This document shows positions 17,417 through 24,457 of a stretch of DNA of 33,585 nucleotides, piece after piece. Made by a program: the position numbers and the translations under genes. Positions within the stretch are counted from its first letter, which is position 1. Each line of letters starts with the position of its first letter. Origin of the DNA: Actinomycetota bacterium. Its GTDB lineage: Bacteria > Actinomycetota > Actinomycetes > Actinomycetales > Dermatophilaceae. A model generated the notes under the pieces. That model was given only the letters and a program-made list of their open reading frames with translations, did no database searches and was not told where the DNA came from. The DNA is taken from NCBI GenBank assembly GCA_020160805.1, contig JAIUPO010000035.1:1-33585 (forward strand), in the 5' to 3' direction.

Positions 17417-20352
17417 TGTCGACTGAGGATTTCGTCACCGATCGGGCCGAGACGGTCACCTTCCCCCTGCCCACCCAACTGGTGCCGTGGGACGAACGCG
17501 ATATGTACGTCATCCACACCGCCGAGGATGTGCTTTTCGTCGAATCCGGTGCCGTCGATCTCTTCGCCGTTCTCGTCAAGGACGGACGGCCGAGTGGGCC
17601 CTGGCATGCCTTGGCGCGACTGACCGCCGGGGATATCGCGGTCGGGCCGGTCTTCGGTCCGCGTCACCGGATCCTGTGTCGCCGCGTCGGGCACGGCAGT
17701 ATGCGCTCGCTGAACCTCTCCAGCCTGCGCCAGTCGGTTGCCGCCCTGGAGAAGTCCGGAGAGGGTGACGACATCGCGCGCATCCTCGCCGAGGGCATCG
17801 ATGCGACGCTGCGCAAGATCGATCGCAGTCTGGCCCGGCCATTGGCCCCGCGAGACTTCGCCGTGCTCCCGGCGGATGCGTCGTGCGAGTTCGGGCGCGG
17901 CGATGTCTTGCGGCCGATCGATGCCTTGTTGTGGGTCGAGGTCGTGAACGGCCAGGTTTACCAGGGCCACGAGCGGGCGCCCTTTCACACCGGTGAGAAC
18001 CTCTGCTTGACCCGGCAAGACTGGCTGACCCTAGACATGGCCACGGTGCTGCGCACCCGGCATACCGAAGCCCTCGTGCGCACAGACGAGATTTGGCACC
18101 GGCTTGTGGGGCATTGGTCCCGATTCCTCTTTCAGGTCGACCGGACCGTCGAACGCGAGGCCACCATCGCTGAGGCGGCGGTGCGCGTCGCCGCAGAGCG
18201 CGACCGGAATGCGCCCGTGCAGGTGCGTCAGGAAAACGATGCCCTACTCGTCGAGGGGACGTCCGCGCCAGCCATCGTCGCCTCCAGCGGGGTCACGGCC
18301 GGTCTGGTGGATGTGATCGTGCGCGTGCTCGCCGCGCAGTCCGAGGACACCGAGATCCCCACCCATATCGCCCACGCCCGAGATATCGGTGACTATGACG
18401 CGCTGGGGTCCAGCGGGTGGGTGCGGACCCGCGCTGTCCGGCTCGAAGGTCGCTGGTGGACCACCGATATGGGGCCGGTCGCCGGCTTCTGGGGGCCAGA
18501 TCACCTGCCCGTCGCGTTCTTGTTCAAGGAGGGCGGCTATGTCGCCTTCGGTCGCTGGCTCGACCGGCCGGTGCGGGTGACCGGTGACAACCAATTCAGC
18601 GCGGGCCGCCATGTGTGGGCGGTCTATCCGCGGCTCCCGGCAGATGTGCGGACCGTTCGTGGGCTGATCCGCTATGGCTTTCGTGGCCTGCGCTCGGAAT
18701 TGTGGCTTTTCGGAGCCATGGCGGCCCTGATCGGCGTGATCGGCCTATTGACCCCGATCCTCAATGGCAAGATCCTCGGCGAATTCGTCGCCTCCGCGAA
18801 CCGCCCGATGATCATCCAGGGTGGCATCGCGGTCATCGCCAGCGCTCTGGTCGCCGCGGCCTTCTCGATCGTGCAGAACCTCGCCGTCCTCCGTCTGCAG
18901 GGTGCCCTGATCGCCAAGACGCAGGTGGGGGTATGGAGTCGCCTCCTCGATCTGCCGGTCACCTTCTTCCAGCGCTACTCCACCGGCCGTCTGGGCACCA
19001 TCGTCTTGAGCATGAAAGCCGCGCAGGAGGTCCTCTCCGGTGTCGTCGTCGCTGCCACGCTGGGCCTGGTCGTCGTCATTGCGAACCTCGCCGTGGTCTT
19101 CTTCTTCAGCGTCCGTCTGGCTCTCGTCGGTTTGGCGCTCGCCGCCATCGCTGGGGTGGTGTGCTTGATCGTCGGACGCCGCGTGATGCACCTCGAGCGC
19201 GAGCGCTATGACGCGGAACAGAAACTGACCGGGCAGAGCTTTGAGGTGCTCTCCGCGATGACGAAGATCCGGGCGAGTGCTGCCGAGGAACGGGCGTTCT
19301 TGCGCTGGTCGGATCAGCAGCGGGTCGTGCAGTCCTATGTCCTGGCCAGCCGCCGTGCTCAGGATCAGATCACGATCTTCAATGGCCTGTATCCACTCGT
19401 GGCCCTCGCCATCGTGTTCACCGTCGCGAACCTGATGAACCCGGCCCTGCCGCTGCCGGCCCTGCTGTCCTTCCTCACGGCGTTCACCTTGATGATCAAC
19501 GCGCTCCTGCAATTCACCGGAAGCGTCCTGACGGCGGGCGCCATCGTGCCGATGGTCGAGTCGCTGGCGCCCATCCTTGGCGCCGAGCCCGAGGCGGGAG
19601 TCGGCAAGGCGCATCCCGGGGAACTCTCCGGCAGCATCACCTTGCGCGGCATATCCTTCCGCTACGGCGAGGACGGGCCGCTGGTTCTCGATGACGTCTC
19701 CCTCGACATCAATGCGGGCGAGTTTGTGGCCATCGTTGGCCCCTCGGGTAGCGGGAAGTCGACGATCATCCGGCTGATGCTTGGCTTCAGCCGCCCGCAC
19801 CAGGGCGCTGTCTTGTATGACGGGCAGGACCTCGGTGAACTCGATCTGCCGTCCGTGCGCGCCCAATGTGGTGTCGTGCTGCAAGCCGGCAATCTGATGC
19901 CCGGCGATATTCGGGACAATATTTCCGGCGGTGGCCGTTTCACCGAGGACGAGATCTGGGAGGCCGCCGATATGGCCGGTCTGACCCCCGTCATCAAGTC
20001 CATGCCGATGGGCCTCGCCACGGTCGTCAACGAGGCCGCGGCTGGCCTGTCCGGCGGACAGATCCAGCGCCTGATGATTGCCCGCGCACTGGTCCATCGC
20101 CCGCGATTCGTCATCTTCGATGAGGCGACCAGCGCCCTCGACAATCCGACGCAGCGCATTGTGGCCGAGGCGACCCGCCAGCTCAACGCCACGCGCGTGG
20201 TCGTCGCCCACCGCCTCTCGACGGTGCGCGATGCGGATCGGATCGTGGTCATGGACAAGGGCACCATCGTGCAGGTCGGCAGCTATGACGCCCTGATGGC
20301 GCAGCCGGATGGCCTCTTCGCGCAGTTGGCGCGCCGCCAAGAAGCGGACTGA
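17416..20352 (+). CDS. NHLM-type ABC exporter without peptidase domain
   Basis: The 978-residue protein has a long N-terminal region (about 1-410) with a cyclic-nucleotide-binding-like beta-rich start (FPLPTQLVPWDERDMYVI, VLFVESGAVDLFAV) but no C39 Cys/His. An ABC membrane domain follows (about 420-690, from LWLFGAMAALIGVIGLLTPIL), then a C-terminal NBD: Walker A GPSGSGKST (about 775-783), signature LSGGQIQRL and Walker B FVIFDEATSALD. The family is the second ATP-binding protein that accompanies a C39 exporter in NHLM clusters. The ATG overlaps the previous stop (TGATG); an open frame from 17236 lies inside that gene. It may pair with the upstream transporter or handle a separate step. The operon ends here. 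Confidence 0.92.
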   Translation: MSTEDFVTDRAETVTFPLPTQLVPWDERDMYVIHTAEDVLFVESGAVDLFAVLVKDGRPSGPWHALARLTAGDIAVGPVFGPRHRILCRRVGHGSMRSLNLSSLRQSVAALEKSGEGDDIARILAEGIDATLRKIDRSLARPLAPRDFAVLPADASCEFGRGDVLRPIDALLWVEVVNGQVYQGHERAPFHTGENLCLTRQDWLTLDMATVLRTRHTEALVRTDEIWHRLVGHWSRFLFQVDRTVEREATIAEAAVRVAAERDRNAPVQVRQENDALLVEGTSAPAIVASSGVTAGLVDVIVRVLAAQSEDTEIPTHIAHARDIGDYDALGSSGWVRTRAVRLEGRWWTTDMGPVAGFWGPDHLPVAFLFKEGGYVAFGRWLDRPVRVTGDNQFSAGRHVWAVYPRLPADVRTVRGLIRYGFRGLRSELWLFGAMAALIGVIGLLTPILNGKILGEFVASANRPMIIQGGIAVIASALVAAAFSIVQNLAVLRLQGALIAKTQVGVWSRLLDLPVTFFQRYSTGRLGTIVLSMKAAQEVLSGVVVAATLGLVVVIANLAVVFFFSVRLALVGLALAAIAGVVCLIVGRRVMHLERERYDAEQKLTGQSFEVLSAMTKIRASAAEERAFLRWSDQQRVVQSYVLASRRAQDQITIFNGLYPLVALAIVFTVANLMNPALPLPALLSFLTAFTLMINALLQFTGSVLTAGAIVPMVESLAPILGAEPEAGVGKAHPGELSGSITLRGISFRYGEDGPLVLDDVSLDINAGEFVAIVGPSGSGKSTIIRLMLGFSRPHQGAVLYDGQDLGELDLPSVRAQCGVVLQAGNLMPGDIRDNISGGGRFTEDEIWEAADMAGLTPVIKSMPMGLATVVNEAAAGLSGGQIQRLMIARALVHRPRFVIFDEATSALDNPTQRIVAEATRQLNATRVVVAHRLSTVRDADRIVVMDKGTIVQVGSYDALMAQPDGLFAQLARRQEAD

Positions 20353-20370
20353 CGAGCGGTCCGGCAGGTC

Positions 20371-20406
20371 GGCATACGCAGGGCACTACGCATGCCTGCG
20401 TATGCC
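20371..20406 (+). terminator. Hairpin after the transporter gene
   Basis: A perfect 12-base inverted repeat, GGCATACGCAGG at 20371-20382 and CCTGCGTATGCC at 20395-20406, with a 12-base loop, starts 19 bases after the stop of the second ABC gene. It has no T-run. It probably ends or attenuates the biosynthetic operon before the precursor genes, letting precursor mRNA be made from its own promoter. It contains the GGCATAC/GTATGCC word that is frequent in the window. Confidence 0.6.
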
Positions 20407-20507
20407 CGGGGTGGGGGCGGACCCGATGCCGTACCTCCTAGGCGCCGGATCGGCCTGCTGGCCTGGCCTTGGTCGGGCGCGTGGGGACAACGATTGAGGT
20501 GTTCCGC

Positions 20508-20526
20508 TTTCGGCACGTAGCCGAAA
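20508..20526. promoter_or_regulatory. Small palindrome in the precursor upstream region
   Basis: TTTCGGC at 20508-20514 and GCCGAAA at 20520-20526 form a 7-base inverted repeat around ACGTA, 48 bases before the first precursor ATG. A TTGAGG hexamer lies at 20494-20499, but no good -10 is found at the right distance. The palindrome is a candidate operator or part of the 5' leader hairpin of the precursor mRNA. The rest of the gap (20410-20507) shows nothing else I can name. Confidence 0.25.
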
Positions 20527-20573
20527 TCCGCGCGAATAGGCCTCTATCCATCCCTGCCTCAGGAGACATCGCC

Positions 20574-20951
20574 ATGCCCCTTTCCGCCGCCGCCCGCGAG
20601 GCATTCATCGATGCCTACACCAAAGCTCTGCTCGCCACCTGGTCCAGCGATGAGTATGCCGCCCGACTCGAGTCCGACCCGCGCGGCGCCTTGGCGGAGG
20701 TGGGCCTGATCCTGCCGTCGGACGCGACGATCGAGGTCACCCGAGATGGCGCCGGCGTCGACGCAGGCCTGCCGGATGCGCGCCTTGACCGCCAAGTGGC
20801 GCTCTACGAAACCGGTCTCGACGACGGTCACTTCGCCTTCCACATCCCGGCGACCCCGCAGATCGATACCTCGGCTCTCGACGCCGACGATTTGGCCGGC
20901 ATCTCCGGCGGTATGTACTGCTGCTGTTGCCCCTGCTGCTGCTGCGGCTGA
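20574..20951 (+). CDS. NHLP-type precursor peptide 1 with octa-cysteine core
   Basis: The 125-residue product is a TOMM precursor. Residues 1-110 resemble the nitrile hydratase alpha-subunit leader: FIDAYTKALLATWSSDEYA, RLESDPRGALAEVGLILP, then a segment ending DADDLAGISGG. The double glycine is followed by the core MYCCCCPCCCCG, with eight Cys in two blocks of four. A C39 peptidase would cut after GG, giving a 12-residue core. AGGAG lies 8 bases before the ATG at 20574; the open frame extends further upstream without support. The next precursor has the same core, so this is one of a duplicated pair. The predicted fate of the Cys is thiazole formation by the YcaO and SagB enzymes upstream. 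Confidence 0.93.
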   Translation: MPLSAAAREAFIDAYTKALLATWSSDEYAARLESDPRGALAEVGLILPSDATIEVTRDGAGVDAGLPDARLDRQVALYETGLDDGHFAFHIPATPQIDTSALDADDLAGISGGMYCCCCPCCCCG

Positions 20952-20991
20952 GCGGCCCGTGGGCGCCGTAGACACTTTCCCGCCCATTGCC

Positions 20992-21042
20992 AGAACGTGG
21001 ACATGCGCAACGGAACATTTCCGTTGCGCATGTCCACGTTCT
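20992..21042. repeat. Perfect 24-base inverted repeat between precursors 1 and 2
   Basis: The arms at 20992-21015 and 21019-21042 are exact reverse complements, with a 3-base loop CAT; the left arm begins AGAACGTGGACATGCG. The hairpin starts 40 bases after the first precursor stop. No T-run follows. It could be a terminator or attenuator setting the ratio of precursor 1 to the others, an RNase III or mRNA-stability element, or a mobile intergenic repeat. The remainder of the 292-base gap (21043-21243) holds no gene I support and ends in a good AGGAGAAGAG ribosome site. Confidence 0.75.
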
Positions 21043-21243
21043 CTCCCACAGCACGGCATACGCATGACTGCGCACTGGCTGCGCATGGCCCGCCGGGGCG
21101 CGGTGACGGCACCGCATCGGCTACGCGCCGAGGCACCTTCCCGACCGTAGCGCGCGTGCCACACGATCGAGATGTCCACCTCAAGGACACCCAGGCCGGC
21201 CGATCGGGCCGACCGTCGATCACCGAAAGCAGGAGAAGAGACC

Positions 21244-21624
21244 ATGGCTCTCAACGAGGCCCAGAAGAACGAGTTCGTCGACGCCTACACCAAGGCGCTG
21301 CTGTCCAGCTGGTCGGACGATGAGTATGCCGCCCGCCTGGAGTCCGACCCGCGCGCCGCCCTGGCAGAGGTCGGCCTGGAGTTGCCCGCGGACGCCAAGA
21401 TCGAGATCACCCGCGGGATCGCCAGCCCGGATGCCGGCCCGCAGGAGGGTCGTCTCGACAAGCAGGTTGCCCTCTACGAAGCCGGCCTCGAGAGCGGCAC
21501 CTTCGAGTTCCACATCCCGGCCACCCCGCAGATCGACACCTCCGAGCTCGACATGGACGAGCTGGCCGAGGTCGCCGGTGGCGGCATCTACTGCTGCTGC
21601 TGCCCCTGCTGCTGCTGCGGCTGA
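21244..21624 (+). CDS. NHLP-type precursor peptide 2 with octa-cysteine core
   Basis: The 126-residue product is a close copy of precursor 1: FVDAYTKALLSSWSDDEYA, RLESDPRAALAEVGLELP, FHIPATPQIDTSELD, then DELAEVAGGGIYCCCCPCCCCG. The core differs from precursor 1 only by Ile for Met before Tyr and one extra Gly at the cleavage site. AGGAGAAGAG precedes the ATG by a few bases. The paired copies suggest recent duplication and a need for high dosage. It is followed after 27 bases by precursor 3. Confidence 0.93.
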   Translation: MALNEAQKNEFVDAYTKALLSSWSDDEYAARLESDPRAALAEVGLELPADAKIEITRGIASPDAGPQEGRLDKQVALYEAGLESGTFEFHIPATPQIDTSELDMDELAEVAGGGIYCCCCPCCCCG

Positions 21625-21651
21625 TCGGGCGAGCGGCCTAGGACCACCGTC

Positions 21652-22047
21652 ATGAGCCTGACTCTCACCGAACGACGACGCTTCGTCGACGCCTACTCCA
21701 CCCTCCTGCTCAGCAGCTGGGGCGACGAAGGCTTCGCGCGACGCCTGCACCACGATCCGGTATCGGCCGCCCAGGAGGCGGGGATGAGCATCCCCGCCGG
21801 GGTAACCGTCACGATCGTGCGGCATACCGCCGATCAGATCGGGGCCGGCGATGCCGCGTCCTCCGATCTTGAGGCGCAGGTCGGGCTGTATGAGGAGGGC
21901 TTGCGCACCGGAGCCGTGGTCCTGCACGTGCCCGAGACGCCCGTTCTCGACACGGCCGAACTGAGCCTCGATGAGCTTGGAGCGGTTGCCGCAGGCGCGA
22001 CCTATTGCTGCTGCTGCTGCCCTGCCTGCAGCAGTTGCACCGTGTGA
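21652..22047 (+). CDS. NHLP-type precursor peptide 3 with mixed Cys/Ser/Thr core
   Basis: The 131-residue product keeps the leader plan (RRRFVDAYSTLLLSSWGDE, then RRLHHDPVSAAQEAGMSIP and VLDTAELSLDELGAVAAG) but ends ATYCCCCCPACSSCTV. The core has seven Cys, two Ser and one Thr besides the Tyr, so it could form thiazoles and oxazoles. The usual GG before the core is replaced by GA (AAGA then TY), which some C39 peptidases accept. A weak TAGGA site lies about 10 bases before the ATG. It sits between the duplicated pair and precursor 4. Confidence 0.92.
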   Translation: MSLTLTERRRFVDAYSTLLLSSWGDEGFARRLHHDPVSAAQEAGMSIPAGVTVTIVRHTADQIGAGDAASSDLEAQVGLYEEGLRTGAVVLHVPETPVLDTAELSLDELGAVAAGATYCCCCCPACSSCTV

Positions 22048-22103
22048 CCGGAAGCCATTCCGGCGCAATCCGATTGACCGTTTTAGAAACCAGGAGCTAG
22101 CCC

Positions 22104-22469
22104 ATGTCGACGCACGATTTCCGTGACCAATACCTCCAGTTCCTCATCAAGGACTGGACCGACGACACCTTCTCTCGCCAGATCGATGCCGACCCCAAGT
22201 CCGCGCTGGCCGAGGTGGGCGTTCACATCCCCGACAACGTGAGCGTGCAGATCGTGCGCCACGTCGCCGGCGAGGTGAACCCCTATGAGGGTGACAGCAA
22301 TGAGGCGGCCCTCGATGTCCAGGCCGCACTCTTCGCGCAGGGTCTGCAGACCGGCAAGGTGCAGATCCACCTGCCGGCCGCACCGGCCGCGGACAGCGAG
22401 GAACTCTCCGAGGCAGACCTGACCGAGGTGGCCGCCGGCGAGGTTCCCTGCTGCTGCTGCTGCTGCTGA
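22104..22469 (+). CDS. NHLP-type precursor peptide 4 with hexa-cysteine tail
   Basis: The 121-residue product starts MSTHDFRDQYLQFLIKDW, has IDADPKSALAEVGVHIP, and ends DLTEVAAGEVPCCCCCC. Six TGC codons in a row (22449-22466) encode six terminal Cys directly before the stop. The double-Gly site is altered to GE. AGGAG lies 9 bases before the ATG. The gap from precursor 3 (22048-22103) holds a short hairpin CCGGAA-GCCA-TTCCGG at 22048-22063. A 12-base terminator stem begins 20 bases after the stop, so this is the last precursor of the group. Confidence 0.92.
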   Translation: MSTHDFRDQYLQFLIKDWTDDTFSRQIDADPKSALAEVGVHIPDNVSVQIVRHVAGEVNPYEGDSNEAALDVQAALFAQGLQTGKVQIHLPAAPAADSEELSEADLTEVAAGEVPCCCCCC

Positions 22470-22488
22470 CCAGCGCGCATCTGCCACG

Positions 22489-22517
22489 ACGGTCCCGGGG
22501 AGATCCCCCGGGACCGT
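22489..22517 (+). terminator. Rho-independent-like terminator after the precursor genes
   Basis: A perfect 12-base stem, ACGGTCCCGGGG at 22489-22500 and CCCCGGGACCGT at 22506-22517, with the 5-base loop AGATC, begins 20 bases after the last precursor stop. The stem is very GC-rich and is followed by TTGTCG rather than a T-run, which is normal for high-GC actinobacteria. It separates the precursor genes from the ABC/P450 operon. The 115 bases from here to 22632 probably carry the promoter of that operon, though I see no clear hexamers. Confidence 0.8.
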
Positions 22518-22632
22518 TGTCGCGTCCACCCCTTTACGTATGCACGGGAGCGCCCTTGCGTAGCCCTTTGGGGCTGTCAGGTCGGGCCTGGCCATCAAGA
22601 CTGGACGTGACGGAAGCTCATCAGGAGGCACT

Positions 22633-23580
22633 ATGACCACCCTCACCGAGGACGACCTGCACATCAGTGTCAGCGGCTTGCGCAAGATGTATGGCGACTT
22701 CCCGGCCGTCGAATCGGTCGACATGCAGGTCCGCAAGGGCGAGGTCTTCGCGCTGCTGGGGCCCAATGGCGCCGGCAAGACAACGACAGTCGAGATCCTC
22801 GTCGGTGTGCGTGACCGGACGGCGGGCGAGGTCTCGGTCTTGGGACAGGATCCGCGAGCTGATCGACGCGCCTGGCGCAACCGGCTCGGGGTCGTCCCCC
22901 AAAACACCGGGGACTATATGGACCTGACGGTGGGGGAGGTCGTCGATCACTTCGCGTCCTTCTATTCCGATCCCATCCCCAGCGCCGAGCTGATTTCCAT
23001 GGTCGGCCTGACCAGCAAGACCAAGTCCAAGACCACCTCCTTGTCCGGGGGGCAAAAGCGCCGCCTCGATGTCGCCGTTGGGGTCGTTGGGCGCCCCGAG
23101 TTGGTCTTCCTCGACGAGCCGACCACGGGCCTCGATCCCGAAGCCCGCCGGGAGGCCTGGGATCTGGTCAACTACTTCCGCGAACTCGGCGCTACCACGG
23201 TGCTGACCACGCACTATCTCGATGAAGCCGAGGCGCTGGCCGACCGCGCCGGCATCATCGCGGCCGGCAAGATGCTCACGGTCGGGACCATTGAGGAGCT
23301 TGGCCGCAGCGCCGGGGCCGCCACCTTGATCACCTTTGCCGATCTGCCCGATGTCGCGCAGATCATCCCCGCAACGCTGGGCACGGTCGAGGCGGCGGGC
23401 CGCGAGGACCACCGCTTCAGCACCTCGATCGCCACCGACGCCCCGACCGAGGTCTTGAGCCGCCTGATCGAGCACGCCCGATCGCTCGGGATGGCGGAGA
23501 TTCCGGGGCTCTCCGTGAGCCGGCCGACGCTCGAAGACACCTACCTGCGCCTGATCCAACGTGAGGATGCCAAGCGATGA
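22633..23580 (+). CDS. ABC exporter ATP-binding subunit, DrrA-like
   Basis: The 315-residue protein has Walker A GPNGAGKTT (43-51), signature LSGGQKRRL (137-145), Walker B LVFLDEPTTGLD (157-168) and the H-loop TTHYLDEAE, followed by the C-terminal extension of daunorubicin-resistance-type subunits. With the next gene it should form an ABC-2 exporter, likely for self-resistance or product release. AGGAGG lies 7 bases upstream of the ATG. The stop overlaps the permease ATG by four bases. Confidence 0.93.
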   Translation: MTTLTEDDLHISVSGLRKMYGDFPAVESVDMQVRKGEVFALLGPNGAGKTTTVEILVGVRDRTAGEVSVLGQDPRADRRAWRNRLGVVPQNTGDYMDLTVGEVVDHFASFYSDPIPSAELISMVGLTSKTKSKTTSLSGGQKRRLDVAVGVVGRPELVFLDEPTTGLDPEARREAWDLVNYFRELGATTVLTTHYLDEAEALADRAGIIAAGKMLTVGTIEELGRSAGAATLITFADLPDVAQIIPATLGTVEAAGREDHRFSTSIATDAPTEVLSRLIEHARSLGMAEIPGLSVSRPTLEDTYLRLIQREDAKR

Positions 23581-24455
23581 CGACCACTGCACCCGCCCCG
23601 CACGTCACCGCCCCCGAGAGCCGGGCTCGAGCCGCCACGACGCGCACCGACCGGCCGCTGCCGGGGCTGTTCCGGGCGTCATATGTCCGCTCGGTCGCCG
23701 AATTGCGCGGCTTCTTCCGCAACATCCAATCGGTCGTCTTCACCCTCGCCTTGCCGGTGATCCTCCTGGTGATCTTCGGGTCGATCTTCAGCGGCACCAT
23801 CGAGGGCACGAATACCGACTTCAAGCAGTACTTCGTGGCGGGGATCATCGCGGCAGGCGTCATGAGCACCGCCTTCACCGGGCTGGCCATCAATGTCACC
23901 CTCGAACGCGAACTCGGCCTGATCCGCCGACTCGCCAGCTCGCCGATGCCCAAGGGCGCCTACTTCGTCGGCAAGGTCGTGCTCGTCGCCGTCACCTGTT
24001 TGCTGGAGACGATCCTGCTCGTGGCCATCGGCACCGCCTTCTTCGGCCTAGACCTGCCGGTGGACGCTGGGCACTGGATCGCCTTCGGCTGGATCCTCGT
24101 GCTCGGCACGGCCGCGATGGCGCTCAGCGGGCTGGCATACACCGCCCTCATCCCGTCCGCGGCGACGGCGCCGGCCATCGTCACCCCGCCCTTCTTGGTG
24201 CTGCAGTTCATTTCCGGCGTCTTCTTCCCCTTCAACCAACTGCCGGACTGGATGCAGACGGTGGCGGGCTTCTTCCCGCTGAAGTGGTTGACCCAAGGCT
24301 TCCGTTATGTCTTCTTGCCCGAGGACTTCCAGGTCGTCGAGGCCGGCGGCGTCTGGAACCTGCCCGCCATCGCCTTGATGCTCGCCCTCTGGATCTTCCT
24401 GGCCGGATTCCTGACCCTGGTCACCTTCAAGTGGCATGGTCCCAAGGTGAAGTGA
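23577..24455 (+). CDS. ABC-2 type exporter permease, DrrB-like
   Basis: The 292-residue protein has a polar N terminus (about 1-45), then six predicted membrane helices, beginning SVVFTLALPVILLVIFGSIF. The ABC-2 loop motif is in NVTLERELGLIRRLASSPMP, and FPFNQLPDWMQTVAGFFPL precedes the last helices, as in DrrB and related permeases. It is coupled to the ATPase by ATGA overlap, and the P450 starts two bases after its stop. Confidence 0.93.
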   Translation: MTTTAPAPHVTAPESRARAATTRTDRPLPGLFRASYVRSVAELRGFFRNIQSVVFTLALPVILLVIFGSIFSGTIEGTNTDFKQYFVAGIIAAGVMSTAFTGLAINVTLERELGLIRRLASSPMPKGAYFVGKVVLVAVTCLLETILLVAIGTAFFGLDLPVDAGHWIAFGWILVLGTAAMALSGLAYTALIPSAATAPAIVTPPFLVLQFISGVFFPFNQLPDWMQTVAGFFPLKWLTQGFRYVFLPEDFQVVEAGGVWNLPAIALMLALWIFLAGFLTLVTFKWHGPKVK

Positions 24456-24457
24456 CG

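Noticed and set aside
20997-21323. Open frame running from inside the 24-base hairpin toward precursor 2.
   Set aside because: It begins within the inverted repeat, has no ribosome site, and overlaps precursor 2 in the wrong phase.
22449-22466. TGC repeats as a CRISPR-like or microsatellite non-coding repeat.
   Set aside because: They are in frame, end at a stop, and sit at the same place after the leader in four homologous precursor genes.
20574-22469. Metallothionein or other metal-binding Cys protein as the main reading.
   Set aside because: The long nitrile-hydratase-type leader, GG-like sites, YcaO, SagB and C39 exporter point to a modified peptide. Metal binding by the product remains possible but is not the simplest call.
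20574-22469. Lanthipeptide or thiopeptide cluster.
   Set aside because: No LanB/LanC/LanM-type dehydratase or cyclase and no pyridine synthase is present in the window, and cores have few or no Ser/Thr.
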